Notes under the pieces: generated by a model
Told to the model about the DNA's origin: nothing
Seen by the model: only the letters and a program-made list of their open reading frames with translations
The model's database searches: none
DNA from: an uncultured Eggerthellaceae bacterium
GTDB lineage: Bacteria > Actinomycetota > Coriobacteriia > Coriobacteriales > Eggerthellaceae
Length of the DNA: 56,064 nucleotides
Assembly: GCA_934668515.1 (NCBI GenBank)
Contig: CAKUNS010000009.1
Span: 1 to 56,064 of the forward strand
Direction of reading: 5' to 3'
Shown: piece by piece, positions 33,684 to 41,100 of the stretch
Layout: the number at the start of each line of letters is the position of its first letter
Numbering within the stretch: the stretch's first letter is position 1
Translations under genes and position numbers: made by a program

Positions 33684-34829
33684 TTAAGAACCGAGGCCCG
33701 CGTCCATTCTTTTTATCGTCTCGACTTTTCCGTCGCCATGTATGACGTGAATACTCTTGATGGTTCCGTCACCTACGAACCTTTGAGCCACATCAATCGC
33801 TGCCTGTTCTTCGGACTTAAATCTGAGCAAACTCAGATATACATCTCCGTCTGGACTCCCGTACGCGTCGAGCTGTTCAGAAGCATGCTTTAACCTATCG
33901 GCTACTTTCCTGATGCTTCTTGGTGTCTTTATCTCGGCGTACCCCTTAGAAGTCCTGACGTCTGGGGCCATGTCTCTGTCTTGCGGCAAAAACACGACCT
34001 CATCGCCCGCGTCCATTGCTGTGAGCATCGCCCATACCTCATTGCCTTCTGGCAATGCGAATATCGCTTTCCCGTTCGTCCCGAGTTCCCAAGAACCAGA
34101 GAGGGTGATTCCATGCTGCTTGCCAAAAAGACCTAGCAACCTGCCGACAGTCGTATTGTACGAAGCGATGGTTCTCCCCAGTGCCCTGAACTCTTTGGAG
34201 GCGCTTAAAATAGCTGCATCCAAAATATCAGCGTAATCCGCACTCTTTTTGCCGGTAAACCCAGAAGCGCGACATGCCGCTGCCTTCAACGCTTCTTTTT
34301 GCACCCTCGGCAGCCCATAGCCGTCTATCTCCTTGAACTGCTTGTACAGGTCGTACAGCTCCCTAGGCTTGACCCCTTGCACCAGCTCGGCTTCGGGGTC
34401 GTCCTCGAAGCTCGGGACCACCTTGCAGTCGCAGTTCCTGTGGAAGTGCCTGAACTCGCCAGCGGCCTTGCGCGAGTGGTAGACCGCACCTCGGCTCGCG
34501 AGCATCAGGCAGAACGTGCAGGTCTCGAAGCCCGTCGGCACGCGGGCGAACCTCGCGCCCTTGTCCCTGTCGCGCCCGACGTTGGCGATGATCGTCTCGT
34601 TGAGGCTTCGGAACAGGTCGTTTCGGGCGTACTCTCCGCATGCCCTCGCGAACGCCGCGTCTCCCTCCTTCGCCAGCTTCTTAGCCTGGTAGCGCGCCAC
34701 CTCGTCGACGGACTCGGGGCTGTAGGTCGTCATCGTCAGCGCCTGGTCGAGCCTCACGCCGTCCAAACCCGCCCTGTGCTCGTACCACTCGGCGGCGAAG
34801 TCGGCGGCGATCTCGTCGTATGCCTGCAC
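33684..34829 (-). CDS. phage minor head protein (VG15/MuF-like) fused to a nuclease-like C-terminal domain
   Basis: 381 codons. Residues 1-165 are a phage minor head (VG15/MuF-type) domain: RSLNETIIANVGRDRDKG, RFARVPTGFETCTFCLMLAS and the zinc-site residues Cys104, Cys107, His128, His130, Cys133, Cys135. Residues from about 200 on differ: GKQHGITLSGSWELGTNGKAIF, then PDVRTSKGYAEIKTP (Asp290, Glu299, Lys301), with Gln319 after it. D-x8-E-x-K plus a following Gln fits PD-(D/E)XK nuclease toxins such as CdiA C-terminal tRNases (inference). GC is about 65 percent at 34381-34440 but 43 percent at 34201-34260, so the halves differ in origin. GTG start, weak site. No immunity gene is seen. Confidence 0.7.
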   Translation of the reverse strand: MQAYDEIAADFAAEWYEHRAGLDGVRLDQALTMTTYSPESVDEVARYQAKKLAKEGDAAFARACGEYARNDLFRSLNETIIANVGRDRDKGARFARVPTGFETCTFCLMLASRGAVYHSRKAAGEFRHFHRNCDCKVVPSFEDDPEAELVQGVKPRELYDLYKQFKEIDGYGLPRVQKEALKAAACRASGFTGKKSADYADILDAAILSASKEFRALGRTIASYNTTVGRLLGLFGKQHGITLSGSWELGTNGKAIFALPEGNEVWAMLTAMDAGDEVVFLPQDRDMAPDVRTSKGYAEIKTPRSIRKVADRLKHASEQLDAYGSPDGDVYLSLLRFKSEEQAAIDVAQRFVGDGTIKSIHVIHGDGKVETIKRMDAGLGS

Positions 34830-34997
34830 GAAGCCGTCCGGACCTTTCTGGACGATCTCGGAGATCTTTCACCACTGGCACAGCATGAACAGCTGGGGCA
34901 CGTCCGACTGAGCGAACCTTCAAACCGCGGTAGACTCGTCCCATTTGGCGAACTTGAACGGGTCCAACTCGATGCCTGGGGGCTTGGTCGGGGGCAT
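34830..34997 (-). pseudogene. decayed phage gene fragment in frame with the minor head protein
   Basis: An ATG at 34997 with an AGGTGACCTT site opens MPPTKPPGIELDPFKFAKWD. The frame then meets TGA at 34922-34920 and 34871-34869 and continues in register into the minor head protein. Both TGAs fall where Trp would read naturally (STAV[W]RFAQSDV, LCQW[W]KISEIV), consistent with TGG to TGA changes. The segment resembles a small-terminase end, possibly joined to the head gene by deletion of the genes normally between them; this is inference. Confidence 0.5.
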
Positions 34998-35024
34998 AAG
35001 GTCACCTCAAATCGGCAATGAAAA

Positions 35025-35042
35025 GCCGTCCCGAGAGACGGC
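35025..35042 (-). terminator. terminator downstream of the ADP-ribosylglycohydrolase pseudogene
   Basis: GCCGTC/GACGGC stem with six-base loop, followed on the minus strand by TTTTC. It separates the pseudogene from the phage fragment. Confidence 0.6.
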
Positions 35043-35066
35043 TGTCAACGCAAGGAAATGCACGGT

Positions 35067-35849
35067 TTAAAAGAGGCGTCTTTCGATGACGTCTTCGCCT
35101 CTCAGGGAGTTGAGCCATTTTTCTGGGATTCCCTCAACACCGTAAACGATTCCAGCGAGGGCTCCAGCAACTGCGCCCGTCGTGTCTGTGTCGCTACCGA
35201 GATTGACAGCAAGGAGCACGCAATCGCGGTAATTCGACGTATTCGCAAGGCACCATAGCGCAGCCTCGAACGTATCAAGCACGTAACCGCCAGAGCGCAC
35301 TTTGTCCCTAGGCTTTTCAAAGTTAACGCCACAAGCCTAAGCCGCTTCGCGGGCGTTTGCACCAGCAATAAGAGAGCGAGCGGCTCCGACCATCGCAACG
35401 CAGGCCTCGGTAGATGTCGGGTGCGCATGCGTGATCGCCGACACCGCGCGAACCTCGTCGTCCGTCGCATCAGTGAATGCGAGTGGGACAGTGCGCATAA
35501 GGGAGTCATTGCCGTTTTCCAATTCGCCCGCAAGCCCATGCCCAATGCGGAGCGCTTCAGCGGTGGCGTTGCCGATATCGAAGAGGCCGTCGCACGTGTA
35601 TGCGCCACCGCGGTACTACGATACGAACTTATCTCGAATGTCGCTTACGTCGATGCGTCCAAGCTCTCGGTAGCTGTCGCAAATGACAAGAGACATCGAC
35701 GTGCCGTCGTTCAAAGCGCCAATAGGCTGGTTATGGGTTCCGTATCCATCCATGTAGGAGCATTCGAACGAGTCACGGGACTTAAACTCGTAAGGCACGC
35801 CAAGAGCATCGCCCACAGCTTGACCGTAGACGCAATCATGAAGCGTCAT
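35067..35849 (-). pseudogene. ADP-ribosylglycohydrolase family, two in-frame TAG codons
   Basis: One continuous reading frame of 261 codons holds the family features: GQAVGDALGVPYEFKSRDSF, DGLFDIGNAT, SLMRTVPLAFTDATDDE, THAHPTSTEA, and AVNLGSDTDTTGAVAGALAG with the C-terminal Asp pair. TAG codons interrupt it at 35616-35618 and 35337-35339. The N-terminal metal motif, usually SDDTxM, reads NDGTSM, so a key Asp is also lost. The enzyme would remove ADP-ribose from targets. There is no frameshift, so decay looks recent. It follows another gene fragment by 24 bases. Confidence 0.8.
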
Positions 35850-35873
35850 TTTGCGTGAATGGCTTTCAAGAGA

Positions 35874-36002
35874 TTATTTTCCCTTCTTGGCTCTCTTCTG
35901 ATTTTTGAGGTAATTCTCGTGGATCGTCTCTGCCTCCGATCCGGAAATGATATTGAAACTCTCCTTGAATCGAGCAGCGCCTTGCACGAGGCGTGGTTGA
36001 AA
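35874..36002 (-). pseudogene. 3' fragment of an unrecognised gene
   Basis: The minus-strand frame ending at TAA 35874 reads FQPRLVQGAARFKESFNIIS, then GSEAETIHENYLKNQKRAKKGK, a plausible protein C-terminus with a basic tail. Its 5' part is replaced by the tRNA-Pro terminator, so only about 42 codons remain. I do not recognise the family. It sits 24 bases upstream of the ADP-ribosylglycohydrolase pseudogene and was probably its operon partner. Confidence 0.4.
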
Positions 36003-36028
36003 GTGCCAGAAAAGTGCCCAAATGAAAA

Positions 36029-36056
36029 CAGGCCAGAAACCTATGCTTCTGACCTG
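36029..36056 (-). terminator. terminator of tRNA-Pro
   Basis: CAGG(T)CAGAA pairs with TTCTG(G)CCTG on the minus strand, then TTTT; it starts 10 bases past the tRNA 3' end. Confidence 0.7.
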
Positions 36057-36065
36057 CGATTTCGC

Positions 36066-36142
<77 letters not shown>

Positions 36143-36587
36143 ATAAATGTTTTCGCGCTTTCGCGCTGCAACGGTTAGTTATCTTACTTGTAAGTCCAAA
36201 ACAATTCAAGACATTTTTTCAGTTGATGGAGTTTTCCACACATCATCGATTCAAAAGCCTTCCCAGCGACCACCCCAAGAGCAAACCCTCGAACCAAACC
36301 TTAATGAGCATACTTCCTCGTCGACAACCCGAAATCACGAGACCACACGCTTTAACAGCCACGCAAAGCAACAGCCATGTTACCAGCACGGTAACAAACA
36401 GGACAAACAAGAAAACCCCGACCACGCAAGCGATTCGCATTGGTATGATCGTGGTGTTGGGTTTTCGGCAACATAAGTATGCCGATTCACGTCCATATTG
36501 GTTACCTACAAAAGCTTACTCTTGCTTATTAGTAGTGTTTCCTGTTAACATGGATGTATACCGAAACCATAAGAGAGGATGGTTGCA
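36143..36587. other. intergenic region between tRNA-Pro and the superoxide reductase gene
   Basis: 445 bases. It holds the tRNA promoter side, a low-complexity CA-rich stretch (36270-36420) and the promoter of the superoxide reductase gene. A hydrophobic 65-codon minus frame (36243-36440) has no ribosome-binding site; I see nothing else supported. Confidence 0.5.
36522..36551 (+). promoter_or_regulatory. promoter of the superoxide reductase gene
   Basis: TTGCTT (36522-36527) and TAACAT (36546-36551) are 18 bp apart, 37 bp ahead of the start codon. Confidence 0.45.
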
Positions 36588-36974
36588 ATGGCAGATCCTA
36601 AGTTTTATCAGTGCGAAGTTTGCGGCAATGTCGTTTACCAGGCATGCGAAGGCGGCGGCACGATGGTTTGCTGCGGCAAGCCGATGACCGAGCTTGTCCC
36701 CAACCCTGCAGAGTTCTCTGCTGAAAAGCACAAGCCCGTTACCACCATCGAGGGCGACACTCTTACCGTTCGCTGCGGCGAGGCAGACCACCCCATGACC
36801 CCTGAGCATTCCATTCGCTGGATTGCAGTCACCGCTCCGGGCATCTGCGCCTTCAAGGTTCCCACCGACGAGCCCGAAGTGTTCTTCGGCATCAGCGAAG
36901 CTGCTCCTTTGAAGGCCTTCGCTTACTGCAACAAGCACGGCCTATGGGAAACCGACATCGTCGATCCGCGCTAA
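36588..36974 (+). CDS. desulfoferrodoxin / superoxide reductase
   Basis: 128 residues with both domains. The N-terminal desulforedoxin site is Cys9, Cys12, Cys28, Cys29 (CEVCG...VCCG). The catalytic neelaredoxin domain has all five iron ligands, His48, His68, His74, Cys114 and His117, and the active-site Glu46-Lys47 (EKHKPV). It reduces superoxide to peroxide without making oxygen, as expected in an anaerobe. The ATG at 36588 is ten bases from an AGAGG site; an ATG at 36579 sits on that site and is unlikely. Single gene with its own terminator. Confidence 0.95.
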   Translation: MADPKFYQCEVCGNVVYQACEGGGTMVCCGKPMTELVPNPAEFSAEKHKPVTTIEGDTLTVRCGEADHPMTPEHSIRWIAVTAPGICAFKVPTDEPEVFFGISEAAPLKAFAYCNKHGLWETDIVDPR

Positions 36975-37026
36975 TCCCGCGAACAACACAACGAATGCGA
37001 ACCATTCGCATCGCAATCAGAAGCAA

Positions 37027-37050
37027 AGAAAGGGGCCGCGAGGCCCCTTT
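37027..37050. terminator. bidirectional terminator after the superoxide reductase gene and the ileS operon
   Basis: GAAAGGGGCC, loop GCGA, perfect complement; T-rich on both sides. Confidence 0.85.
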
Positions 37051-37072
37051 CTGATTTATATGAACCGGACGA

Positions 37073-38011
37073 TTACTCGGTACCCTTAACCTTGCGAGCG
37101 ATGCGGTTGGCAACCGATAATTCCTCGCGTTTGTCGGGACCCCAGAAGCTAATAGCCACCATTCCCGGACCAACATGGCTGCCGATAACCGGACCCACCG
37201 TGTGCTCAACGAAGATGGGTTCTTCCTTCTTCGATTCCTTCAGCACAAGCTCCTCGAGCTTCTTGACATCCTTCGGAGCCTCAGCCGAACCAATGATCAC
37301 ATAAGGGTCGTCCTCGGTAAGCTCTGCTTTCTGAGCGAAGAATTCAGCCAGTTGCTTCAAACCCTTCTTCCTGCCACGAGCAATTCCCTTGATCTGCAGA
37401 GTTCCGTCAATCGCGATGAACAACAGCGGCTTCACATCCAGCTTGGAACCCGCGAAAGCCACGGAGCTGGGAATACGACCACCGCGGCGAAGGCTCTCAA
37501 GGTCGTCAACCATGAAGTACACGTGCACGAAGTACTGCGCCTCGGTTGCCCAGTCGGCAAGCTCCTTGGCGCTCATACCACGCTCATGCTGACGCAACGC
37601 TTCGAAAATAAGCAAAGCCTCGCCCGTCGATGCCAGGTGGGTATCGACAACGTACAGCTCGGCTTCGGGATGCTCCTCGAGCACCATATCGCGCACGCGA
37701 AGCACCTGGTCGAAGTGGCCCGACAAACCAGACGAGAACGACAGGTACACCGTGGGCCTGCCCGACTCGATGCATTTCTCGAACATGTCCTTCATCAGCT
37801 GGAACGGAGCTCCGGCGGTAGTGGGCTGCTCGCCCTTGCTCATGCGCTCATAGAACTCCTTTGAAGTGGACGTCTGCCAAAGATCATCAAGAGTTTCTTG
37901 GGTACCGAAGTAGTACGGAAAGCTGATAAGACCGACGTTCTCGCGATTTACCACGTCAAAAGGCAGATCGCAGCAAGAATCAATGAGGAGGTTGCACGTT
38001 GAACCGATCAT
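37073..38011 (-). CDS. DegV family fatty-acid-binding protein
   Basis: 312 residues. NLLIDSCCDLPFDVV at the start, PTTAGAPF, YLSFSSGLSGHFDQ (ligand loop), DDLESLRRGGRIP and PVIGSHVGPGMVAI at the end give a complete DegV fold. Start ATG with AAAGGAG. It is the last gene of the ileS-lspA-rluD-coaBC operon, 11 bases after coaBC. It differs clearly from the other two DegV proteins in the window, so it is likely to prefer another fatty acid or partner. Confidence 0.9.
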   Translation of the reverse strand: MIGSTCNLLIDSCCDLPFDVVNRENVGLISFPYYFGTQETLDDLWQTSTSKEFYERMSKGEQPTTAGAPFQLMKDMFEKCIESGRPTVYLSFSSGLSGHFDQVLRVRDMVLEEHPEAELYVVDTHLASTGEALLIFEALRQHERGMSAKELADWATEAQYFVHVYFMVDDLESLRRGGRIPSSVAFAGSKLDVKPLLFIAIDGTLQIKGIARGRKKGLKQLAEFFAQKAELTEDDPYVIIGSAEAPKDVKKLEELVLKESKKEEPIFVEHTVGPVIGSHVGPGMVAISFWGPDKREELSVANRIARKVKGTE

Positions 38012-38022
38012 TGGTTCTCCTT

Positions 38023-39306
38023 TCAGTTGGATTCGGAAAGAGAAACGGCTTTGGATAGGATCTCGTCGGCCAAAGCACGCTTGGTCATAACGGGGAGCGA
38101 CTCAACAGCATCAGCGCCATCGACCTTGAAAACGAACGAGGCACGGTTGTCGTCGGCTCCGAAACCCTTGCCTTCGCTCACGTCGTTGGCGACGATCATA
38201 TCGGCACCCTTCTCGTTGAGCTTCTTGGCTGCGTTGGCGATGACATCGTCGGTTTCTGCAGCAAACCCGATAACCACCTGATCGCCCTTCTGATGAGCGA
38301 GGGTTTTCAGGATGTCCGGGTTCTGCGTCAGCTCGATGTTGGCCAATCGGGCATCGTCACGGCCCTTCTTGAGCTTGCGATCGCTCACATGAACGGGGCG
38401 CATATCGGAAACCGCGGCAGTGAAGATAGTGATATCGCACTGCGGGAAGAACGCAGCGCTTGCCTGCATCATCTCGAGTGCAGTCTGAACGCGATGAACT
38501 TCGACGCCTTCGGGGTTTGCCAGCTCCACCGGACCGGAAACAAGAACGACGTCCGCACCACGCTCCTGCGCGGCAGCGGCAAGGGCGAATCCCATCTTAC
38601 CCGTGGAAGGGTTGGAGATGTAGCGCACAGGGTCGATAGGCTCACGCGTGGGGCCCGCGGTAATCAAAACACGCTTCCCTTGCAGATCGCGCTCAAACGA
38701 AGGGGCCTCTTCCCGTTCATCGTTAAGAACCGTCATGATAGTCGACACGATGTCCTCGACCGAGGCGAGCTTGCCCTTGCCGGTATCGCCGCAGGCAAGA
38801 TAGCCGTCAGCCGCCTCGACGATCTTGACGCCGCGGGCAGCGAGCGTGGCAAGGTTAGCCTGATTGGCAGCGCTTTCGTACATGTTCACGTTCATTGCCG
38901 GAGCCACGATCAAAGGCGATGTACAAGCCATAACCGTCGTCGTCAGCAAATCATCGGCAATGCCATTTGCGATTTTGCCAATGACGTTCGCGGTACAAGG
39001 AGCGATGCAGAACACATCGGCCTCTTTAGCAAGCGAGATGTGATGAATGGGATCGCTGGGATTATCGAACAAACCCAAACCCACCGGTTCGCGCGTAAGG
39101 GAGCGGAACAGGGAGGGGTCGATGAAATGCGTGGCATGCTCGGTCATAACAACCTTCACGCGAATGCCCTGCTTCTGGAGGCCGCGAATGACCTCGCAAG
39201 ACTTGTAAATGGAAACCCCGCCTGTCACACCCAAAAGAACGGTTTTAACAGCAGCGTTTTCGTCTGCGCCGATACGGTGATCGGCCGTTTGCTGAATGTT
39301 GCCCAT
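38023..39306 (-). CDS. coaBC: bifunctional phosphopantothenoylcysteine decarboxylase / synthetase
   Basis: 427 residues; two steps of coenzyme A synthesis. The CoaC half (20-195) shows LLGVTGGVSIYKS, IAPCTANVIGKIANGIADD, VAPAMNVNMYES and the Cys-containing ACGDTGKGKLAS lid. The CoaB half begins near 208 with KRVLITAGPTREPIDPVRYISNPSTGKMG and includes the dimer-loop lysine motif DRKLKKGRDD and VIGFAAET. A 19-residue N-terminal extension precedes the FMN domain. The ATG follows AAAGG at nine bases. Confidence 0.95.
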   Translation of the reverse strand: MGNIQQTADHRIGADENAAVKTVLLGVTGGVSIYKSCEVIRGLQKQGIRVKVVMTEHATHFIDPSLFRSLTREPVGLGLFDNPSDPIHHISLAKEADVFCIAPCTANVIGKIANGIADDLLTTTVMACTSPLIVAPAMNVNMYESAANQANLATLAARGVKIVEAADGYLACGDTGKGKLASVEDIVSTIMTVLNDEREEAPSFERDLQGKRVLITAGPTREPIDPVRYISNPSTGKMGFALAAAAQERGADVVLVSGPVELANPEGVEVHRVQTALEMMQASAAFFPQCDITIFTAAVSDMRPVHVSDRKLKKGRDDARLANIELTQNPDILKTLAHQKGDQVVIGFAAETDDVIANAAKKLNEKGADMIVANDVSEGKGFGADDNRASFVFKVDGADAVESLPVMTKRALADEILSKAVSLSESN

Positions 39307-39373
39307 AACGTGCGACCTTTCAACGATAAGACGGATATAACGACATTATTGGGCCAATGATACCCCAGATCTT

Positions 39374-40435
39374 CTACAACGTGGCAGCGAACGGCACACC
39401 ATCAATGCTGGGAAACGGGGCATACGAAAGCATCGCCGCAACTTCATCGCCGGCATCCGTGCGACCCATGCTTCGATCGGAGATCTTATCCAAAACCTCG
39501 CGCAGATCAGTCGGAAGGTTGTCAGCGAATTCAAGTTGCTCCCCCGTTTCCGGATGCGGGAAACGCAGACGGAACGAATGAAGGAACTGACGCTGGCAGC
39601 CAAGATCGGCGGACTCATATCGCGGTTTGCTGCCCGTGTACATAAACTCACCAACCAACGGATGGCGCGTGTATTCCATGTGCACGCGAATCTGATGAGT
39701 GCGGCCAGTGAACAACTTGCAATCGATAAGCGTGTAGCCATCATCTTTGGAATGCGCCTCGAATCGCTCGAGAACGCGAAACGTGGTGATGGCATCACGC
39801 GCCGAAGGGATGTCGCGAACGGCCATACGCGTGCGATCTTTGGCAGATCGGGCAATAGGCGCATCGATCATGCCGGTGTCGCGCGCGATGATGCCATGAA
39901 CGAGCGCAAGATAATGACGATCAACCGTACGATCTTGGATGGACTCCATAAGGGCATAACCGGTTGGGTCATCCTTCGCAGCGAGCATAAGGCCAGACGT
40001 ATCCATGTCAAGGCGATGGACGATACCGAGACGATCATCCTCGCCCTGAACGTTTGCCAGGTTATCGATGCCGCAATGGTAAATAAGGGCATTCACCAAA
40101 GTGCCATCAAGATGATCGACCGACGGATGGCAAACCAACCCAACCTGCTTCGAAAGAACCAGCAGATGCTCGTCCTCGAAACGGATATCAAGATCGATAG
40201 GCTCGCCACGCAAAGCCGTAGGAACCGGCGTCTCCTCAAGCTCGTAAACGATGACGTCACCGGATTTCACGGTTTGCTTCTTCGACGCGAGATTGCCCGC
40301 AACAAGCACATGCCCGTTCTCGATAGCCTTGGCTGCGGCGCTGCGGCTGGCATAACAGCCGCGCTCGCCCAGAACAGCGTCAAGGCGCTTGCCGGCATCG
40401 AGCGCATCGGCAATATGAACACGAGAAACGGCCAT
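39374..40435 (-). CDS. RluA/RluD family 23S rRNA pseudouridine synthase
   Basis: 353 residues. An N-terminal S4 RNA-binding domain (DALDAGKRLDAVLGERGCYASRSAAAKAIENGHVLV) is followed by the catalytic domain with GIVHRLDMDTSGLML, whose Asp is the nucleophile, and the late RTHQIRVHMEYTRHPLVGE. It isomerises uridines in large-subunit rRNA. The family member (RluD or another) cannot be set by eye. The ATG directly follows the lspA stop, with GGAGG inside lspA; translation is coupled. lspA-rluD is a common pair. Confidence 0.93.
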   Translation of the reverse strand: MAVSRVHIADALDAGKRLDAVLGERGCYASRSAAAKAIENGHVLVAGNLASKKQTVKSGDVIVYELEETPVPTALRGEPIDLDIRFEDEHLLVLSKQVGLVCHPSVDHLDGTLVNALIYHCGIDNLANVQGEDDRLGIVHRLDMDTSGLMLAAKDDPTGYALMESIQDRTVDRHYLALVHGIIARDTGMIDAPIARSAKDRTRMAVRDIPSARDAITTFRVLERFEAHSKDDGYTLIDCKLFTGRTHQIRVHMEYTRHPLVGEFMYTGSKPRYESADLGCQRQFLHSFRLRFPHPETGEQLEFADNLPTDLREVLDKISDRSMGRTDAGDEVAAMLSYAPFPSIDGVPFAATL

Positions 40436-41056
40436 CTACTTATTACCTCCCTGATCGCGCCCCGTTTTATCGGCTTTCGTCGTTTCTTTATCGGAGTCGT
40501 CGCCCTTCGAGAAATCAACGATAAGCCCAATGATCAATATGACGAACCCGCAAGTAACGCCAATATCGGCCACGTTGAACACCGGGAACTCGAAGAAGGC
40601 GAACTCGATGAAATCGACGACATAGCCCAAAACGAAACGATCGATTGCATTGCCAACGCCTCCCGCGACGACAAGAGCGAAACCAACGATTTCGAACAAG
40701 TTCATATACTTAGAGGCAATAAAGAAATAGATGCTTGCGATAAGGCACACCGCAAGCGAGAAAACACCAAGGGCAAAGGTGGAATTGGAGAAGATTCCCC
40801 ACGCGCCGCCGGTGTTGTGAATCAAACGAAAATCGAACAAGCCAAACACCGGGCCGAAGACGACACGGCCAACGACACCGCCATGGAACTGGGCTTTAGT
40901 GAATGCATCGAAAGCAACCCAAGCCGCCGCCAAAACAACGAACAGCACGCGCTTGTTGCGCGTGCTGCATGAAAGATCCGCCTGCGCATCAGATGCGCAG
41001 GCGTTCTTCTCGATGGTCTCAAGCTGTTCGTTTGCGGGCGCCTGTTCGGGCTTCAC
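40436..41056 (-). CDS. lspA: lipoprotein signal peptidase (signal peptidase II)
   Basis: 206 residues with four membrane helices after a 35-residue charged N-terminal tail. The aspartyl protease motifs are AGGVGNAIDRFVLGYVVDFI and FPVFNVADIGVTCG, each with its catalytic Asp. It cleaves lipoprotein signal peptides in the membrane; the lipoprotein at 29.8 kb is a possible client. I prefer the GTG at 41056, eight bases from AAGGA; a GTG at 41062 is only two bases from it. A hydrophilic C-terminal tail follows helix 4. Operon with ileS and rluD. Confidence 0.92.
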   Translation of the reverse strand: MKPEQAPANEQLETIEKNACASDAQADLSCSTRNKRVLFVVLAAAWVAFDAFTKAQFHGGVVGRVVFGPVFGLFDFRLIHNTGGAWGIFSNSTFALGVFSLAVCLIASIYFFIASKYMNLFEIVGFALVVAGGVGNAIDRFVLGYVVDFIEFAFFEFPVFNVADIGVTCGFVILIIGLIVDFSKGDDSDKETTKADKTGRDQGGNK

Positions 41057-41100
41057 GTTCACGTTCCTTGCCTAATCGGTTGATAATAAGCCGGCAGCGC

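Noticed and set aside
33684..35849. Reading all TGA/TAG interruptions as evidence of genetic-code reassignment
   Set aside because: TGA and TAG are used as normal stops by intact genes in the window (for example lspA ends in TAG), and both stop types occur in the pseudogenes, so ordinary decay is simpler.
36243..36440. 65-residue hydrophobic minus-strand frame between tRNA-Pro and the superoxide reductase gene
   Set aside because: It looks like a small membrane protein but has no ribosome-binding site, and the composition is explained by a CA-rich plus strand.
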